The translations under genes and the position numbers were made by a program. The notes under the pieces are model-generated. The model worked only from the letters and a program-made list of their open reading frames with translations. It did no database searches and was not told the DNA's origin. From Tetracladium setigerum (Eukaryota; Ascomycota; Leotiomycetes; Helotiales), in assembly GCA_031472005.1 (NCBI GenBank), contig PZJY01000001.1:1860001-1924000 (forward strand): a stretch of 64,000 nucleotides of DNA, given 5' to 3'. How positions within the stretch are numbered: position 1 is the stretch's first letter; each line of letters begins with the position of its first letter. Positions 21,500-34,053 of the stretch are shown piece after piece.

Positions 21500-24400
21500 C
21501 TACCAATTATCTCCAGCAGCACTATTCTTAAACTCAGACACGGGCCCCCTCTCACTCTCGCTGTCATACACATTCGCACTTCTCTGTCTTCTCTGTCTTC
21601 TCCGATTTTGCTGGCTTGTTCTGCTCCCCTTACTTCCATAGCTCGGACCAGCATCGCCACTTCGCTCGCTCCACTTACTTTCTCCACTTGAGCCACTCTG
21701 TTCAGCAGCATTTTTGATTCTCCTAGAGGCTCTGCCCTCCCTCCTTAGCGGCTCCCTCTCTGCATCTGACATCCCAGAAGACTCGCTCGTCGCCTCCTCA
21801 ACCTCATAAACCCTTGATCTAGATTGTGAACGGTTTCGACTTTTATCCTCGAAGTAATGGAATTCCTCCCCACCAAAAGTGACGTGTGGTGAGCAGACGA
21901 CGGGTTCTGATCGGTTTCGAGGTGTCCTGTCTTCGTAGGTCTCGTGGCCCGGAGGGGGAATGGGTACTCCGTCTGGTGTATAATAGAAAAACCCCTCGCT
22001 GTCGCATGGTTGAGGCTCCCATTGATTTTGAATATGGTCAGGGTAGCCAAAGTCATAAGTGGGTTGGTATCGTTCGTGACTATTGTCAGGGTAGCCAATG
22101 TTATAAGTGGATTGGTGTCGGGTTTGACTATTGTCAGGGTAGCCAACATTAGGAGTGGATTGATGTCGTTTTCGGTCTGGCGTTGATACACGGACTAAGG
22201 ACTTTTCTGTGTATGGTTAGCAGTTGCAACGACCAAGATCGATTGATACTTACCCTTTAGAGCATTGAGATAGCTCTCAGTGTCAGACCATTCGCGATCG
22301 GAATCATTCTCTGCCCCTGGCTCAGGCTTCTTCTTTCCCTTATTGAAGTGATCCTTCAATTCTGTCCAGGTCATAATGTGTCTTCGATACCCACCATCCC
22401 CTCCTGACATTTCTTGTTCGGGTTGATATCTTTCCCACGATCCAGGAATGTAATCCCATTGAGGCAAATCTTCTCTGGAGGACTTTTCATGGTAATGAAC
22501 CTCAGCTTCGTCTCTTCGCTTGTCTAATTTTTCTCCCGCAGTCCACTCATCGCTGTAATAATTTGAGGGGCCATTTGTATCAGTACGACGCAGACGTTCT
22601 TCGACCCTCAAGTATGCCCTGTTTATATCATCTTGTATTTTCTGGTCCCTTGCATTCAATTTTGCATCTTTCTTCGTTCGGTACTCATTCGATCCATAAT
22701 TGGGTGTACGAGATTCTTCCCGAGTTGGCCTCGAAGGCGGTGGGGCAGCCTTTCGTTCTCGTGGACGACGTGCTATATACTTGTCTTCATCTTCCTGACT
22801 AGAAACAATGCTCTCACCACTGCTGTTTCTGTTTCTTGACGACGACATTCGAGAACGAGCAAAGTTTGTGACATGGCCTTTCCACGATTGAGCAGGATTG
22901 TGGTATGTTTCTTCAACACTGCTGGATACGCCGGTTTGACGATATCGATGATGGTTCCCAGGGTGGCGAACTTGATCTGAATGTGGAGCTTCAGAACGAT
23001 TTGATGGGCCACTCGACACCGAGGAGGACCTGTGAGAGTAATTGTCATCTTCGAAGTGAACTCTAATCTTCTTTGAATGACCTTTTGATACACGCTCCGG
23101 CTCTCTGGGTGCTGAAACATGACGGTAGGAAACGAAACCTTGTCTTGGAAGAGAGTTATGTTGTCGTGATGGATGTCCGCTTTGATTATCCTCGCATTGC
23201 TTACCGACATAAGACATAGATCTTGCTCTAGATGGCAGTTGTTGGAAGGAGGATTGTGAAGGACTGTAACTTCCTCGCCTGCGACGAACTGGCTGGGTAG
23301 ATTGATGGCGCTGATCATTCTCTTGCTTACGAGGTCGACCTCTGCGGCTTTGATTATCCCCTGAAAGCGTTTTCTCCACTGGGACATCATCGTTCTTTGA
23401 TTCCCTCGAAGCATCTTGAGCCCTTGATGCCTAGTTTAAAGTCAGAATGGCGTCACACATCCTCAAAACTTCATGTTTCAACTTACCTCTTGGAAGATAA
23501 GGTTTTCCTGGCCGTTGTGCTTTGGTGTTGGCGATTTTTCGCTCTCACTGACATCTTCAACCGTTGCCTATAGCCAGATTAGTAATTGCTTCACAGACAA
23601 TGGAATGTGATAGAAAGCTACCTGTCGACTATTGGCTTTACTTCTAAGCTTCTCTTCAACCATGTTCTTCGCTTTTCTCAACTCCTTGACGCTTTCGGAT
23701 TCGCCCTCAGAACTATCATCTGCCTGACACTTCCTGCAATAATCTGGCGTAGGCTTCTCTCCTTGTTTAATGAGGTGATCCTTGTGATACTTTTTGGATC
23801 TGATTTTGCCACATTGGGCACAGACATGTCTTGCGACTGATACTGAAGATTTTGGCGACTGCTCTGCGGCCTTGCCAGCGTCATTCCGTTGTGCAATGGG
23901 TGGCTTCATTGTCATCTCTCGGAAGTGAGCCTCCACTTTCCTCAACTGATCAGACTCCTCAGGCGTGATAAAGCCCGTCATTGGAGCTTGGTTGGCATTT
24001 GGTATCATGCCCTGATATGAGTCAAGGACCTTGTAGACAGCAGTTGTGGGAGGATAGGTCGGAGGGTAGGTTGGAGGATAGGTTGGAGGATAGGTTGGAG
24101 GATAGGTTGGAGGATAGGTTGGAGGATAGGTTGGAGGGTAGATCAGAGGATAGACCGGAGGAGGGTATTGCGCATGCTGGGGAAGGCAAGGAATTTGTAG
24201 ACAGGTTGGAGTCGGTGGAACTGTCGTTGCAAAGCCTTGTGGAGGATTCTGAGCATCAAAGCCCTGTTGAAGAAGAGGGTCGGTGAACTGTGGCTTCAAC
24301 TCGGGCACAAATCGCTCTCCATTGATAATCAAAGCACTTTTCTCACTGCCTTTATCAAGGGAATGAGAACGCTTCTGAACTGAACGCTTCCGAGCTGCTG

Positions 24401-24662
24401 TGCGTCTGCCTTCAAATGCGTGCTTCATCAAAGTAGTGGCAAACCCTGCGCTTCTCGGCTTTTTAGATCGAACCCACATCAGTCTGCCATCATCACGCCG
24501 AGTGATATATGGAGTTCCAGGGGGAGCATCTTTTCGCTACCAGAGCTATCTGAGTTATTACTTCTGCTTCGGGTTCTGCATTTAGAGATGATTAGACTGA
24601 GTTTTTGTAGACTGAATGAGAAGAGAGTGACACAACCCCAAAGATACATACAATGCGAGCAT
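21500..24662 (-). CDS. Large disordered protein with C2-C2 zinc-binding motif and AT-hook-like site
   Basis: Exons are 24652-24662, 23622-24575, 23487-23567, 22254-23430 and 21500-22206; all four introns are GT-AG (76, 54, 56 and 47 bases). One base is missing near 24530 (between SSGSEK and APPGTPYITRR). With it the gene encodes 976 residues and the exon sum becomes a multiple of three. Features in order: an N-terminal block RRDDGRLMWVRSKKPRSAG; a YPPT repeat (eight units); CAQCGKIRSKKYHKDH followed by CRKCQ, a likely CxxC...CxxC zinc site; RRGRPRKQ, an AT-hook-like core; long Arg/Ser/Asp-rich stretches; three 16-residue repeats near the end; and a basic tail. I do not know its function; chromatin or RNA association is inference from composition. 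The tiny first exon (MLA plus two bases) is the weakest part of the model. Confidence 0.72.
22035..22180 (-). repeat. Three 48-base coding repeats
   Basis: Encodes HQSTPNVGYPDNSQTR, HQSTYNIGYPDNSHER and a diverged third copy (YQPTYDFGYPDHIQNQ) near the C-terminus of the large disordered protein. Confidence 0.85.
24054..24150 (-). repeat. 12-base coding minisatellite (YPPT repeat)
   Basis: The plus-strand unit GGTTGGAGGATA is repeated with few changes, encoding eight successive YPPT units on the minus strand. Near-identical units suggest recent expansion. Confidence 0.9.
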
Positions 24663-25533
24663 TTCGTTGATTGGCACTAAAAGCTCTCCGTAGAAGAGTG
24701 TCAATGACAAAGGTTTGTAGGTATGTTCAAGACAACTTTTTGCATGTCGAAATAAGTCGAAGGTGAACTGATGGCTGCACAGAGTCGTTGAGACCCTTGA
24801 TTATTGAGTGCCAGTCCGCTCGGAGTGCGGAGAACCAAAATAGACAGAGAATTCGAGCGCCTGAGAATATTGTGCTGTTGTGTTGTATGATCCCGACCCT
24901 CTTTGAAGGTGCTTGTCAATGAGTGCAGGTGCGAGTGTCAGTAGCAGGAGCTCAGAGTCGAGTTCTTAGCAAAAGAGACAATCGAGAAGCTGGCGACGTT
25001 TGTTATATAAGCAATCAATTGATTCGTTGTTTAACTCTCGGCTGCGAGTAATTGAAGGCGCGTACAGAGAGCAAAGCAAGATAGCAGATCGATGGTGTTG
25101 TGTTATGTTGTTTGGTGCGTTTGGTGCGTTGAGGTGAGGAGAGAGTCGGAACAAAATAATTTTGGTCTCCTTCTGCTATTTGGCAACTTTCCAGAGCTCA
25201 GCATTCCAGCAAACAGAAGGTGAGAGAATCACGCAAAGGTGAGAAGCAAAGTTCAAAGAAAACGATAACAGCAACAACGACTTCGCCGGCAATGGCGACC
25301 CTCTACCCTTTCAACAGACAAGAGCAATTTAATATGGTGGTAGTAACAGCAAGTAAATGCACAAGCAGCGAGCACATATTATACAAAAGGAAATTACATC
25401 TCTTTACCAGGCCTTTCTTTACTGGTACATTTCTACGCTCTGCTGCTACGAGGACTTTTAAACCATGCCCAGCCAAGCAGATGAAATATGTTACAAACAA
25501 AAATCCTTATCCCTTTTTATTTTCGCCGGCCAA
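24663..25533. other. Intergenic, promoter of the disordered-protein gene and 3' end of STT3
   Basis: About 0.87 kb without a supported gene. It contains direct copies of TTTGGTGCG (near 25110). Confidence 0.5.
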
Positions 25534-28114
25534 TCATTCTACTCGCAAAACCCTTGGTCCTCTCTTTTTCGTGGCCTTCTTCTTCTTGTTACCTCTCTCA
25601 AATGATGCAGCAGAAGAATGATCCCTGCCTACGTTGTCAAGGTCCTTGACTTTGTAAATACGGATGATCCAGTTCTCACTGGTGAAAGCCTCATCAACCA
25701 CATTGAGGGTTGGGCCAACTTCGGGGAGCCTGACGTTGCGGACTCGATCCTGAGCCTGTCCGGCTGGGAACATGGTGTGGTAGTTGTAGTATGACATCTT
25801 GTACCTAGAAGAGAGTCAGAGGAAGCCACGAGAAACTGTTGTAATTAGTACTTACATCAAGCTGTCCTTCATGACCTGGGTTGCGCCATCATCGACTCTG
25901 TATTCACCTCTGTCAGTGAAGAAGCTACGCTCCTTGACCTCATCGGGCCAGATTCCTTCTGCAATTCGGACCATCCACAGAAACTTGTTGATATCATCTC
26001 CCGAGTAGCCCAAAAGACCACCGAATACGACGAGAACGTAGTCAACCTCATGTTGGCGCATAATTTCGTAGCTGACATCCTCGCTGGAACTCATTGCCTT
26101 TCCAACAGTGGCGATGTGGGTATTGTTCCAGGTGTTGTTATCAACAAGCGTTGGTCTATCTGCCATTCCACCGATCTGGTAACCGTAATCCCACCACGAC
26201 ATAATCTTGGCATCTTCCTTGGTATTTTGTCGAAGCCACTGATAAGCCTCTCGGTAATCATCGATGATGTGTTGACTACCGTCTGGAAGTCTGCTTGCCA
26301 ACACAACGGATGGGGACGAATAGGCGTTGGAGGTAACCCATGTACAGTGAAGTACGAAAAGTAGTAGATAGGCAGTAAGGGCGCTGACAACTGAGATTTT
26401 GGAGAATGAAGTGTAGATTCCAACTAGGGGCTGGCGCATAGATCGTACACTGTCGTTCTTGACCTCCTTTGCTGCCTTTTTGCTCGAAGCATTGGTGGCA
26501 TCTGAAGCCGAGGCATCGGCTGGGTCAGTTGGAGAGCTCATGAGGAGGTAGGTATCGAGGATGTGCGACAAGGCGAGGGCTGCGGCAACACAGACGATAG
26601 GTGTTAGGGTGAGCATGAGACGGACCATAACACCCGAGAAGTAACTGGCAAGAATGGCGTAGACGACAACGAATACTTGCTCATCGTTAAGCTCCAGGAA
26701 GCAAAGATAGACACCGGCAGGGAACAGCCAGATGAGCATATTCAAATCGAAAAAGAACGCGGGCCAAGCTGTGGGTTGATGCTCAGACACGGATGCAATG
26801 ATAGGAATGTGGATCTTGGCATATCCAGTATCCCAAAGCGAGTAGAAACGTCCAGTCCATGGAGCAATAACCCTGAGACTGTCAGAAGAACCAGTCCTCC
26901 GAAAGCCACAACAAATACGAAGAGAACAAATCCTCTGAGAAGGATAGTGAACTGCTTGCTTGGCACACCCGATCGAACAAACTCGACGAATCCAACCAAC
27001 TGGAGAAGACCGAAAACACCTGGATATGTTAGCACCGTTCAAATGCCGTCCAGAAAGAACTTACCCAATGCGGACATATGTTCGCTACTTCGGATTGGCA
27101 AGAATCCAACAAAAGGAATTTGCATGCTAGCCAACGTCCCGAGGGCGTACCAGGTGCAATAACTGACATACACTCTTGGGCTGAAGCGTCCCATACAAAC
27201 CAAAACGAAGACGTGGAGAGGAATCAAGTTGGTGATGAAGACATATCCACCCCATGCAGAAACCATGTAACCGTAGAACAGGGCACAGAGAGCTCCCCAA
27301 AATGCCGAGCCAACCTTCAAAGCCTTGATCCAGAGGTAGAACGTAAAGACGAGAAGGAAAATGGCAATAGCCTCGTTATCGTAGCTGCCAGCAACCGAGC
27401 GAGAGATATAACCTGGTGCAATTCCCATAAAGACAGCAGCCAGGAGTCCAGCTGATGGAGAGTGGGACATTTCGTTTGTAAAGAGGTAGGTTGCGAAGGC
27501 TGTGAGTCCGGAGAAACCAGGCGCAAGGAGCACGCAGATATTTCGAATATCAACTGGGATCGTCAAGGCGCGTAGAGCATGGTAAATGGCACCGCTGGTT
27601 ACCATCAATCCTGGGTAGAGTGTTCCTCCCGTAACCCGGCCCAAAGGATGCCATGTTCGGTCATCAAACCAATCCCAGAAATCATAGAAACCGTTCGCTA
27701 CTAAATATTTTGTTGCTCTAAAGTTGAACCAAGGATCAACTGTGCTTCAATTAGTCTCTTGGTCAACTGGAATGAGGATTCGCCAGAAGGGTTGGTGTTG
27801 TGGACGTAGCTGTGGGATGTACTAACATTCGTGGATGATACTTTCGAAACCTGTTGATATAATGATTAGCCAATGTAAAAGTAGATCGACTATGCGTTGT
27901 CTTGCGGATGCTCAATGTCTCGGAGGAAGAGGGAGTAGTTGTGATCATCTAACTAGGAGGGGCTTTGGGGAATTGACATACGTATTACTGAGAAAAGACG
28001 ACTGGAAACTGCGGCGCCTGCAATCAAACACAGAATGGTCAGTCGCAGAAGGCCTCGTGTATTCCTCCCCGTGCTGCCCTTGAAAAAGGGCTCTACTGTC
28101 GGATCCATGGCCAT
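25534..28114 (-). CDS. STT3: STT3, catalytic subunit of oligosaccharyltransferase
   Basis: Transfers the dolichol-linked glycan to Asn in N-X-S/T sequons in the ER membrane. Exons are 27982-28114, 27827-27850 (24 bases only, encoding FESIIHE), 27065-27739, 25856-27019 and 25534-25804. The introns are 131, 87, 45 and 51 bases. One G is missing in the run at 26871-26873, between LLTVSG and VIAPWTGRF. With it the protein has 755 residues, as expected. Seen: SSRLFSVIRFESIIHEFDPW with the N-terminal catalytic Asp, GSYDNEAIAIF, many membrane spans, and the diagnostic SWWDYGYQIGG (WWDYG at 26182-26196), then a lumenal domain and a Lys-rich cytosolic-type tail. The start MAMDPTVEPFF is preferred; an in-frame Met also lies at 28192. 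Confidence 0.95.
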
Positions 28115-28699
28115 TGTGGTGTTGCTGTAAAGAAAAGTTGTCGCGGGATCAATGTCGCCAGATATGCTGCTGCTGTAGCTCCAGCTTTCCATGCAGGGGT
28201 CTCACGTGATCTATATTTGTCCATGTTTGTACTTACAGGCCGAGGGCTTGAATTACAGCATCGACTGTAGGTAGAACGAAGGATTCAGTACCACACGATA
28301 GAGCTGGTTTACGGGAAGGTTGTGTACAGGAATATTAAGTGCCTCCGTGGTATAAGAAATGCCAAAGAGTCTAAAGTAGCCGCGAAATCAGCCCAAACGC
28401 AGCTCTGCCACACATTTCACAGAACTCATCCTATCAATTTGCGGTAACCGTCGCCCCATACAGTTCTCATTATGATGATCCAAATATAGTTTTGATGTCT
28501 TCTTCCGTTGCTTCGTTCCTATGAGTACACTGTACAAGAAATAGTTGCTCGATGGCGTTTTAAGGTTATTTTCGAATGAACCGCAGTAACATCGTCCATC
28601 ACCAACTGTAGCTTCAGATCAACTCCTCTGAAGCCCCTCTATAATTGCCCATCATTACATTCGTACTATCCCCTTCCTCCTTCCTTCAATATCACCTCC
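28115..28699. other. Intergenic, STT3 promoter and 3' end of ATP synthase e gene
   Basis: About 0.6 kb, no gene supported. Confidence 0.5.
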
Positions 28700-29212
28700 C
28701 TATTGTCCTTCCGCCTGAATAACAGTCAAGTATTTCTCCAAGTCGAACCTCGAATCATTTGGGTCGCGTATAACTATTGTATTGTTAAAAAGTGTCCTGA
28801 CGAAGCCTCCCTCGATGTGATCTCATTGCCTTCCAAGGTAAGGCCTTTTATGCTTGCTCTTGGTGCCCGAGGCTGCTTAAGGGATATTCCAGGAAACCTA
28901 CCATCTGACTCTGCTGCCGGTGGCGCGTTCTTCTTGGTGTATTCTGCCCTGGCCTTCTCGATCAAGCTTTGCTTGCGTGCATATTCTCGATCAACTGCTG
29001 CCAGCTTCTCTGCTGTGCTGAGCTTTGATTGATGGTACAGTCCGTAGAGCAGACCCGAACCGAAGACTGTATACCGGAGGACCTGGAGATGTGACAATTA
29101 GCTGCAGATCTATAGCAGGAACAATTAGGAGCAAATAATCTCTGCATAGATAGCTCGGGGGCTGTTGTTCGGGCGACAACAAAGAACTTACGTTAACTCC
29201 AGTGGAGGCCAT
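28700..29212 (-). CDS. ATP21: ATP synthase subunit e, mitochondrial
   Basis: Small inner-membrane subunit of F1Fo that supports dimer formation and cristae shape. Exons are 29192-29212, 28902-29082 and 28700-28773, with introns of 109 and 128 bases, giving 91 residues, the family's normal size. The N-terminus MASTGVNVLRYTVFGSGLLYG holds the membrane segment with a GxxxG-like motif. A charged helix follows (KLSTAEKLAAVDREYARKQ), then KARAEYTKK. The C-terminus DPNDSRFDLEKYLT comes from the third exon; without the second splice a run-on of 40 unrelated residues would replace it. Divergent from the dynein gene with 502 bases between start codons. Confidence 0.9.
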
Positions 29213-29714
29213 TGTGACTGATTGAGCGAGGGAACGAAAGAGTGGATGAATATTAAACAATGCAAGACAATGCAAAGAGTCAGTCGGTGCCAATTGACGT
29301 TATTTCGCAGTTGGGAGACACCGGTTGGGAGTATGGGCGATGGAGGAAGCACTTTCTCGTTCGTGGTGGTCGGGGGAAACGAAAGTTAACCGGGATTTTG
29401 CGGTCTTTTGCCTCAAAGTTCAGGTTGAACTAGTAATTCCGTCACGGTTACAGCTCAGATATCTGGACGCGACGAGACCACACGAAACAGTCGTTTTTAT
29501 GAATAAACGTCCAACCCTTCATTTGTTTTTTACTCTTCCTACAGATCCCAGTAATTCTGCCTCTGCAACTGCTGCCAGAATAAATTCAAATGCTTTGATA
29601 GAAGACTGGTCACAATCTGGAAGCTACACCATTCATTCCCCTTACCATTCGCCTTTCACCCTTCGGACCTACCCCAAGTCAACAACCAACCATAATATCC
29701 TAAGAGGTTGAAAT
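29213..29714. promoter_or_regulatory. Divergent promoter region, ATP synthase e / dynein intermediate chain
   Basis: 502 bases lie between two divergent start codons, with no coding signal. It must hold both promoters. Confidence 0.55.
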
Positions 29715-31866
29715 ATGCAGCAACGCAAGGATGAGATTCTGGCCAAGAAGGCGAAGCTCGCAGAGTTGAAAAGACAGAGAGAACTGCGAGCCAGAGATGT
29801 TTCGTCGAGCAGACAGAGTGTTGGCAGCCCTGCCGAAGTATGTTGGGAGCTTGGCCTTTATCAATATTCTGGCTAACAGGCTACAGCTAATATCGCCAAC
29901 TCCGACACGAGGTGAGAGTCGAACGGACATTGATGCATACATATCGTCAATATTGGGACCTGAAAAGAGTCGGCCGGGCTCAACTGGGCCAGGGGGTATT
30001 GGATCTCCAGCTGGGAGGGGAAGCAGACCAACCAGCGTATTAAGTGCAGGGGAAATCAGCAATGAGAATTCAGAGGTTGCCCCAGGTTCTGGTCAGCCGC
30101 AGCAGAGTCTGTCAATATCTACGCAGACCCTCTCTACGGTCCCTCTGTCAACAGTCTACGAATTCGCGCCTTCACCTGTCCAGGAAGTGTTCACATACAG
30201 CAAAGCAGTACAAACGACGGAGGAATGGGGTACTCAGACGTCGAAATCCAGAGGCGACGAGTATGAGTCGGAGGAGGATGAGAGGGAACTCCCCCCAAAT
30301 TCTACGCCCAGCAAACGATTGAGCAGGAGGGAGCGAGACCGGGAGGAGGAAATAAGAGAAAATATTCGAAGGGAAATCGAGGAGGAGTTGAAAGCTACGA
30401 GAGATCTTATTGCAGACGGTCCCTCGCAATTTTCGCAGCCAGAAAAGGCCAATTTCCCTGCCAGAAATCTGACCTCAGAGGAACTGAATGCGGTTACATC
30501 TTCAGATGATTTTATGGATTTTGTGGAAAGATCAAGCAAAGTTATTGAGAGAGCTTTGGATCAGGAGTATGATATCTTGGCGGATTATCAACTCAGCAAT
30601 GAGAATGGAGTCGAAGAGGATGACGAGTACAGTACAGGCAAGGGGCGCCGGCGAGTGAAGGAGGTGGCACAATTCTATGATGAGAGGTGGTCGAAAAAGA
30701 GGATGATATCCGATATCGACTTTTCGCCGAAATTCCCAGAACTTCTCTTAGCAGCGTACACCAAAAATCCCTCAGCACCACATGATCCAGATGGATTGGT
30801 TCAAGTCTGGAATATGCATCTGCACGATAGACCAGAGTTTGTCTTTCATGCTCAATCCGATGTCCTTGCGGCAAAATTCTCTCCCTTTCACCCAAATTTG
30901 ATTGTGGGAGGGTGTTACAGCGGTCAAGTTCTGCTCTGGGATACAAGAGCGAAGTCTGCCCCAGTACAGAAAACCCCTCTCACCGGATCCGGACACACAC
31001 ATCCCGTATACTCGGTTGATATCGTAGGCACCCAGAACGCAAATAACATCATATCATGCTCGACTGATGGTGTTGTCTGCGGCTGGACAGTCGACATGCT
31101 CGCTCAACCTCAAGAACTTCTTGCCCTCATCACCCCACCTCCAGCCAAAACCGAAGACCTCAGTCCAACTTGCATGGCTTTCCCACAAACGGACCCAACC
31201 TACTTCCTCGTGGGCTCCGAAGAAGGAACTATCTACCCGTGCCATCGATACGACCGAGCAGGCGCCAAAGCCGGCGTAGACCAACGCGTAAGCTACCGAG
31301 GCCACGCAGCTCCTGTCATGTCAATGGATTTCCACCCCGCAAGAGGCCCAGTCGATCTCAGCGACTTGGTCTTGTCCAGTTCTCTAGACTGGAGCGTCAA
31401 ATTATGGAGAGTGAGGGCACCAGCTGGCACTTCCGCCACGGGAAATAACAGTGATACACATACCGTCACACCCATACTCGATTTCACCCGAGAGGATGTT
31501 GTCTACGACGCAGCGTGGTCACCCATCAAACCCGGCGTATTCTCTCTTGTCGACGGTGGCGGAAATCTCGAGATTTGGGATATCAACGTTGACATTGAGA
31601 TCCCACTCTCAAAATCCCAACCTAGCACTCGCAAAGGAGGCAGGAGTGTCATGTCAAAGAGTCTCAATAAGGTTGCTTGGGAAGAGACGGAAGGAAAGAG
31701 GATTGCAGTCGGAGGCATCGATGGCACCGTCACCGTCTTCGAAGTCGGTCCGGATCTGGGTGGCAAGGAGAGCGCGAGACATGAAGAGTGGACTTCGGTC
31801 AAGAAGTTGGTTGCGAGGTTGGAGAGCACAACGGCAGCGCCTGGCGGGGTTGTAAATGGATCGTAG
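29715..31866 (+). CDS. Cytoplasmic dynein intermediate chain
   Basis: WD40 subunit that joins dynein heavy chains to dynactin and light chains. Exons are 29715-29837 and 29887-31866; the intron is 49 bases and phase 0. 700 residues. The N-terminal helix MQQRKDEILAKKAKLAELKR is the conserved p150Glued-binding coiled coil. Next come a Ser/Pro-rich linker, the stretch SKAVQTTEEWGTQTSK (a TQT motif of the LC8 type), and an acidic/charged coiled coil. A C-terminal WD40 domain follows from about residue 270 (for example HPVYSVDIVGTQNANNIISC, DLVLSSSLDWSVKLW). No frameshift. Orthologues are needed for nuclear migration in hyphae (family knowledge). Confidence 0.95.
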
Positions 31867-33300
31867 GTAGACAGTAGAGAGAGAGCTGTGCAGTGAGTGA
31901 GTGGTGTGGTTGTCTTGTACGAGTCTGTGCCGATGTTTATGTAAAAGGGCGTTTGTTACGTTAATTGCACAATACCCCAATCTCGTCATAGTTAAAGGTA
32001 GAAATTATGGCAGTTCTTCCTTTCTACTACTGTACCTATATCACCAACAGAACTGCCTACCCGCTCCGATTTCCCACTTTACAGTCTGACTGATTCCAAA
32101 GAAGGATATCATGAGGTATGAATCGCAAGCAGGCAGGCATTTATATAAAACCGAACTGTGAAGGGGAAAAAAAACATATATCAACATACCTATCCATTAA
32201 GTGCTGTCCAGTACAGTAGGAATAATGATTACTCTAAAATTACTTCAGCTGTCCACTTTTGTACTTCAATTCTTACACAACGGTGATACAATAAGCGTCC
32301 AATAATAATCTCCACACCTGGTGTATCTCCGTCCGTCTGCATGATGCAGGTACAGGTACCTCCCTCCTCCAGAAGATGTCTCACAGCACCAGCCCCAAAA
32401 AATATAGCCCAAAACCAACTAACAAAAATAATTTCTCATCTTTGTATATGTACAAGCATTTCTACTTCGAGAACAAGAAATAGATTAATGAGATGGAAAC
32501 TATTTTTTTTTTATATAGATAGATTTTGTACTCGGCAATGGTGCTGGATGTTTTTGCGTCTCGTACTCTTCTACTCGGTCTGAGTAGTTGGGTTGGGGTG
32601 TGTGTGGTGTTGTGGTCTGGTGGTCTGGCACTTTGCATATACGAGAAATCTTTTCGAATTTTCGACTTGGAGTTTGGAGCTGGAGGTTGGAATAAGTAGG
32701 CAGATAGATGGATTTAAGGACATGCGAGATGGGGGTTTGGTGTGGGTAGGACTGTTTCGATAATGTATTGTGAACAATGGGGAGGGGAGATCTACTAAAT
32801 AGACCTTGGAAGTTGGTTGGCATTAGGATGAAGTGGTGGAACAGCACGCAAGCAAGCCAATTGAAAGGATAAACGAATGAATACATGGAGTCTCATACGA
32901 ATGTATCTACGACATAGATTGTAAGACAAGAAAGTTACGTGCAAACATCACAATCACCATCTAAATGCAAGACAGTAAGGAATCAATAGCAAGCACCCAG
33001 AAAGTTCTTTCAATTAATCATCGGCCACGAGTAGGTACCCTCCTCCAGGCAGATAGCGCTCAGATGCAACAAAAAGCCCCAAAAAGATGACGCCTCCAAA
33101 TACTATGCAGTAACGACTTCTTTCCCAATCCATAGCTAGGTACATATCTTAACAATTAAGGTAGACAAAAGCTTTGTGTTGTTACTTTTTCTTTTTAATA
33201 CACCCACCGAAGAAAAATCCATATAAAATTGACTTGGTGCTTGCTATGTGCGGTGCTTTTCATTTTCTTCGCTTTTCCGTGATCAAAAGGGAGACGAGAT
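31867..33300. other. Intergenic 1.4 kb between convergent dynein chain and GPI-protein genes
   Basis: AT-rich 3' region with homopolymer runs. The open frame at 32500-32886 (minus) has no recognisable features and lies where both genes should terminate. It holds a CAGTA pair at 32209-32218. No gene supported. Confidence 0.5.
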
Positions 33301-34053
33301 CTAGTTAAGCATGAAGAGAGCACCGACGGCAACGAAGACGAGGGCCAAGTTGGAGGTGAGTCCAGAGGCCATTCCACCTGCTGGAGCGGATGTGCCGGAT
33401 GCGGATGGGGTGGAAGAAGCAGTTCGGGAAGCGGTGGTAGAGGCGGCAGCTATTTCAGTTAGCATTGATCCAGCTGCTTGCTTGAGCACAGGTTCAACTT
33501 ACTACGACTACCAGTGGCAGTTCCAGTGGTGCTCTGGGTCTGGGCAGATTCGGTACCGGTGGAGGTGGCAGATCCGGTGGCAGTTCCAGTGGATGAGCCG
33601 GTGGCAGTGCGGGATTGAGTGGCGATGGTGGAGGCCTTGACACCGCCAATAACCTCGAACAGAGTACCGTAGTTGTTGTCCTTGGAATCACGGATCTCGA
33701 TGGCATAGGTGGATTGAGCAATGTTGGATGGGACGTTCCAAATGTAAGATGTGCCGCTCAAGTTTGCTAGAAGCCGTGTGTCAGTCAGTGGGTTCATTGA
33801 ATTGGACGCTGCAGCAGAAGGAGCAAGACATACAGTCGATGGTGAAGATCTCGGCCAAGTTTCCTGGGTCGGTGACAGTAGCTCCTGGTTGTGCACCTCG
33901 GAGAATGAGGGAAACTGGTCCATCGTTGTTGGCCCAGGTGAGGTTGAATGGCTGGCCAGCTGTGATGGTGGAGTAAACCACGTTGGTGAGGATGACCTTT
34001 GCGGATGCGAGGGTGAAGGCCACGGAGGCAACGAGAAGAGACTTGATTTGCAT
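33301..34053 (-). CDS. GPI-anchored KRE9/KNH-like cell wall protein
   Basis: Exons are 33834-34053, 33503-33766 and 33301-33449; the introns are 67 and 53 bases. 210 residues. The signal peptide is MQIKSLLVASVAFTLASA. It is followed by the KNH/Kre9 N-terminal Ig-like module, seen as ITAGQPFNLTWANNDGPVSL, then SGTSYIWNVPSNIA and YAIEIRDSKDN. Then a Ser/Thr-rich stalk (ATGSSTGTATGSATSTG) suited to O-mannosylation, and a C-terminal GPI signal ending SNLALVFVAVGALFMLN with small residues before it. Such proteins sit in the wall or plasma membrane and have been linked to beta-glucan assembly; the exact role is unknown. Confidence 0.9.

Noticed and set aside
26742..27042. Two overlapping STT3 frames read as separate genes or a pseudogene.
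   Set aside because: Homology continues without loss across one missing G, and exon lengths sum to a multiple of three when it is counted; one gene with a probable consensus error.
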